This document shows, piece by piece, positions 63,992 to 64,000 of a stretch of DNA of 64,000 nt. Positions within the stretch are counted from its first letter, which is position 1. Each line of letters starts with the position of its first letter. The notes beneath the pieces are model-generated. The model was not told the origin of the DNA. It was given only the letters and a program-made list of their open reading frames with translations, and made no database searches. Both the position numbers and the translations under genes were made by a program. Origin of the DNA: Mycoplana rhizolycopersici (GTDB taxonomy: Bacteria > Pseudomonadota > Alphaproteobacteria > Rhizobiales > Rhizobiaceae); the NCBI RefSeq assembly GCF_013378445.1, contig NZ_JABXYK010000001.1, positions 186,001 through 250,000 on the forward strand, read 5' to 3'.

Positions 63992-64000
63992 GTAAGATAT

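Overview
The window is a compact, GC-rich chromosomal segment of an alphaproteobacterium, most likely a member of the Rhizobiaceae (Sinorhizobium/Rhizobium/Shinella-like). Reasons: an RpoH2-type sigma factor with an EcfG-like promoter, a CarD regulator, a coxMNOP-type oxidase cluster, an alphaproteobacterial Mic60/mitofilin beside hemC-hemD-hemY, a CenR-type regulator, CtrA-type boxes and a RIME-like palindrome. I count 63 protein genes. I see no tRNA, rRNA, CRISPR array, IS element, phage gene or toxin-antitoxin pair; almost everything looks like core or conserved chromosome.

Layout. 1-5.7 kb (minus): rpoH2 (cut by the window edge), carD, fdxA, an S4-domain RNA-binding protein and a Suv3-like RNA helicase. 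6.1-9.6 kb (minus): tsaD-gpsA-yciI-EVE-methyltransferase, tightly packed. 9.7-15.8 kb (plus): hemC-hemD, Mic60-like protein, hemY, a TerB protein and a glutamine amidotransferase. 15.9-18.4 kb: MFS exporter (minus), yggT and a DUF167 gene (plus), inorganic pyrophosphatase (minus). 18.5-23.6 kb (minus): cytochrome c plus coxM-coxN-coxO-coxP-subunit IV, a complete second aa3-type oxidase. 23.9-30.4 kb (minus): GNAT acetyltransferase, typA, Tat-exported PhoD, M3 oligopeptidase. 30.4-32.4 kb: a structured leader, a 35-codon upstream ORF and a DUF475/TerC-like membrane protein, then several hairpins around an uncharacterised 53-residue protein. 32.4-38.8 kb: tctCBA tricarboxylate transporter and a lone ABC-type binding protein (minus), divergent from a TctD/TctE-like two-component system (plus).

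38.9-44.6 kb (minus): dapF-mtaB-ftsY-ispZ with ATGA overlaps, plus a metallo-hydrolase. 44.6-50.1 kb (mostly plus): ffh, chorismate mutase, rpsP, rimM, trmD and rplS, with a convergent TauE/SafE exporter. ffh and ftsY, the SRP protein and its receptor, lie within 4 kb of each other. 50.3-55.8 kb: an amino-acid ABC uptake pair without an ATPase, a coupled methyltransferase, leuC behind a possible attenuator, a SixA-type phosphatase and an aldo/keto reductase. 56.2-64 kb: cenR, a stand-alone cyclic-nucleotide-binding protein, xthA, lolA, ftsK and the nitrogen-control pair glnK-amtB behind a sigma-54 promoter.

The genes serve translation and protein targeting, haem synthesis and respiration, envelope biogenesis and cell division, amino-acid and nitrogen metabolism, and stress response. 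I did not find a clearly new multi-gene system. The most interesting unexplained signals are regulatory: the structured leader and overlapping upstream ORF before the DUF475 gene, terminator-like elements just before ffh and leuC, two exact CtrA-type boxes (before ftsK and before a GNAT gene), and a palindrome abutting the glnK sigma-54 promoter.
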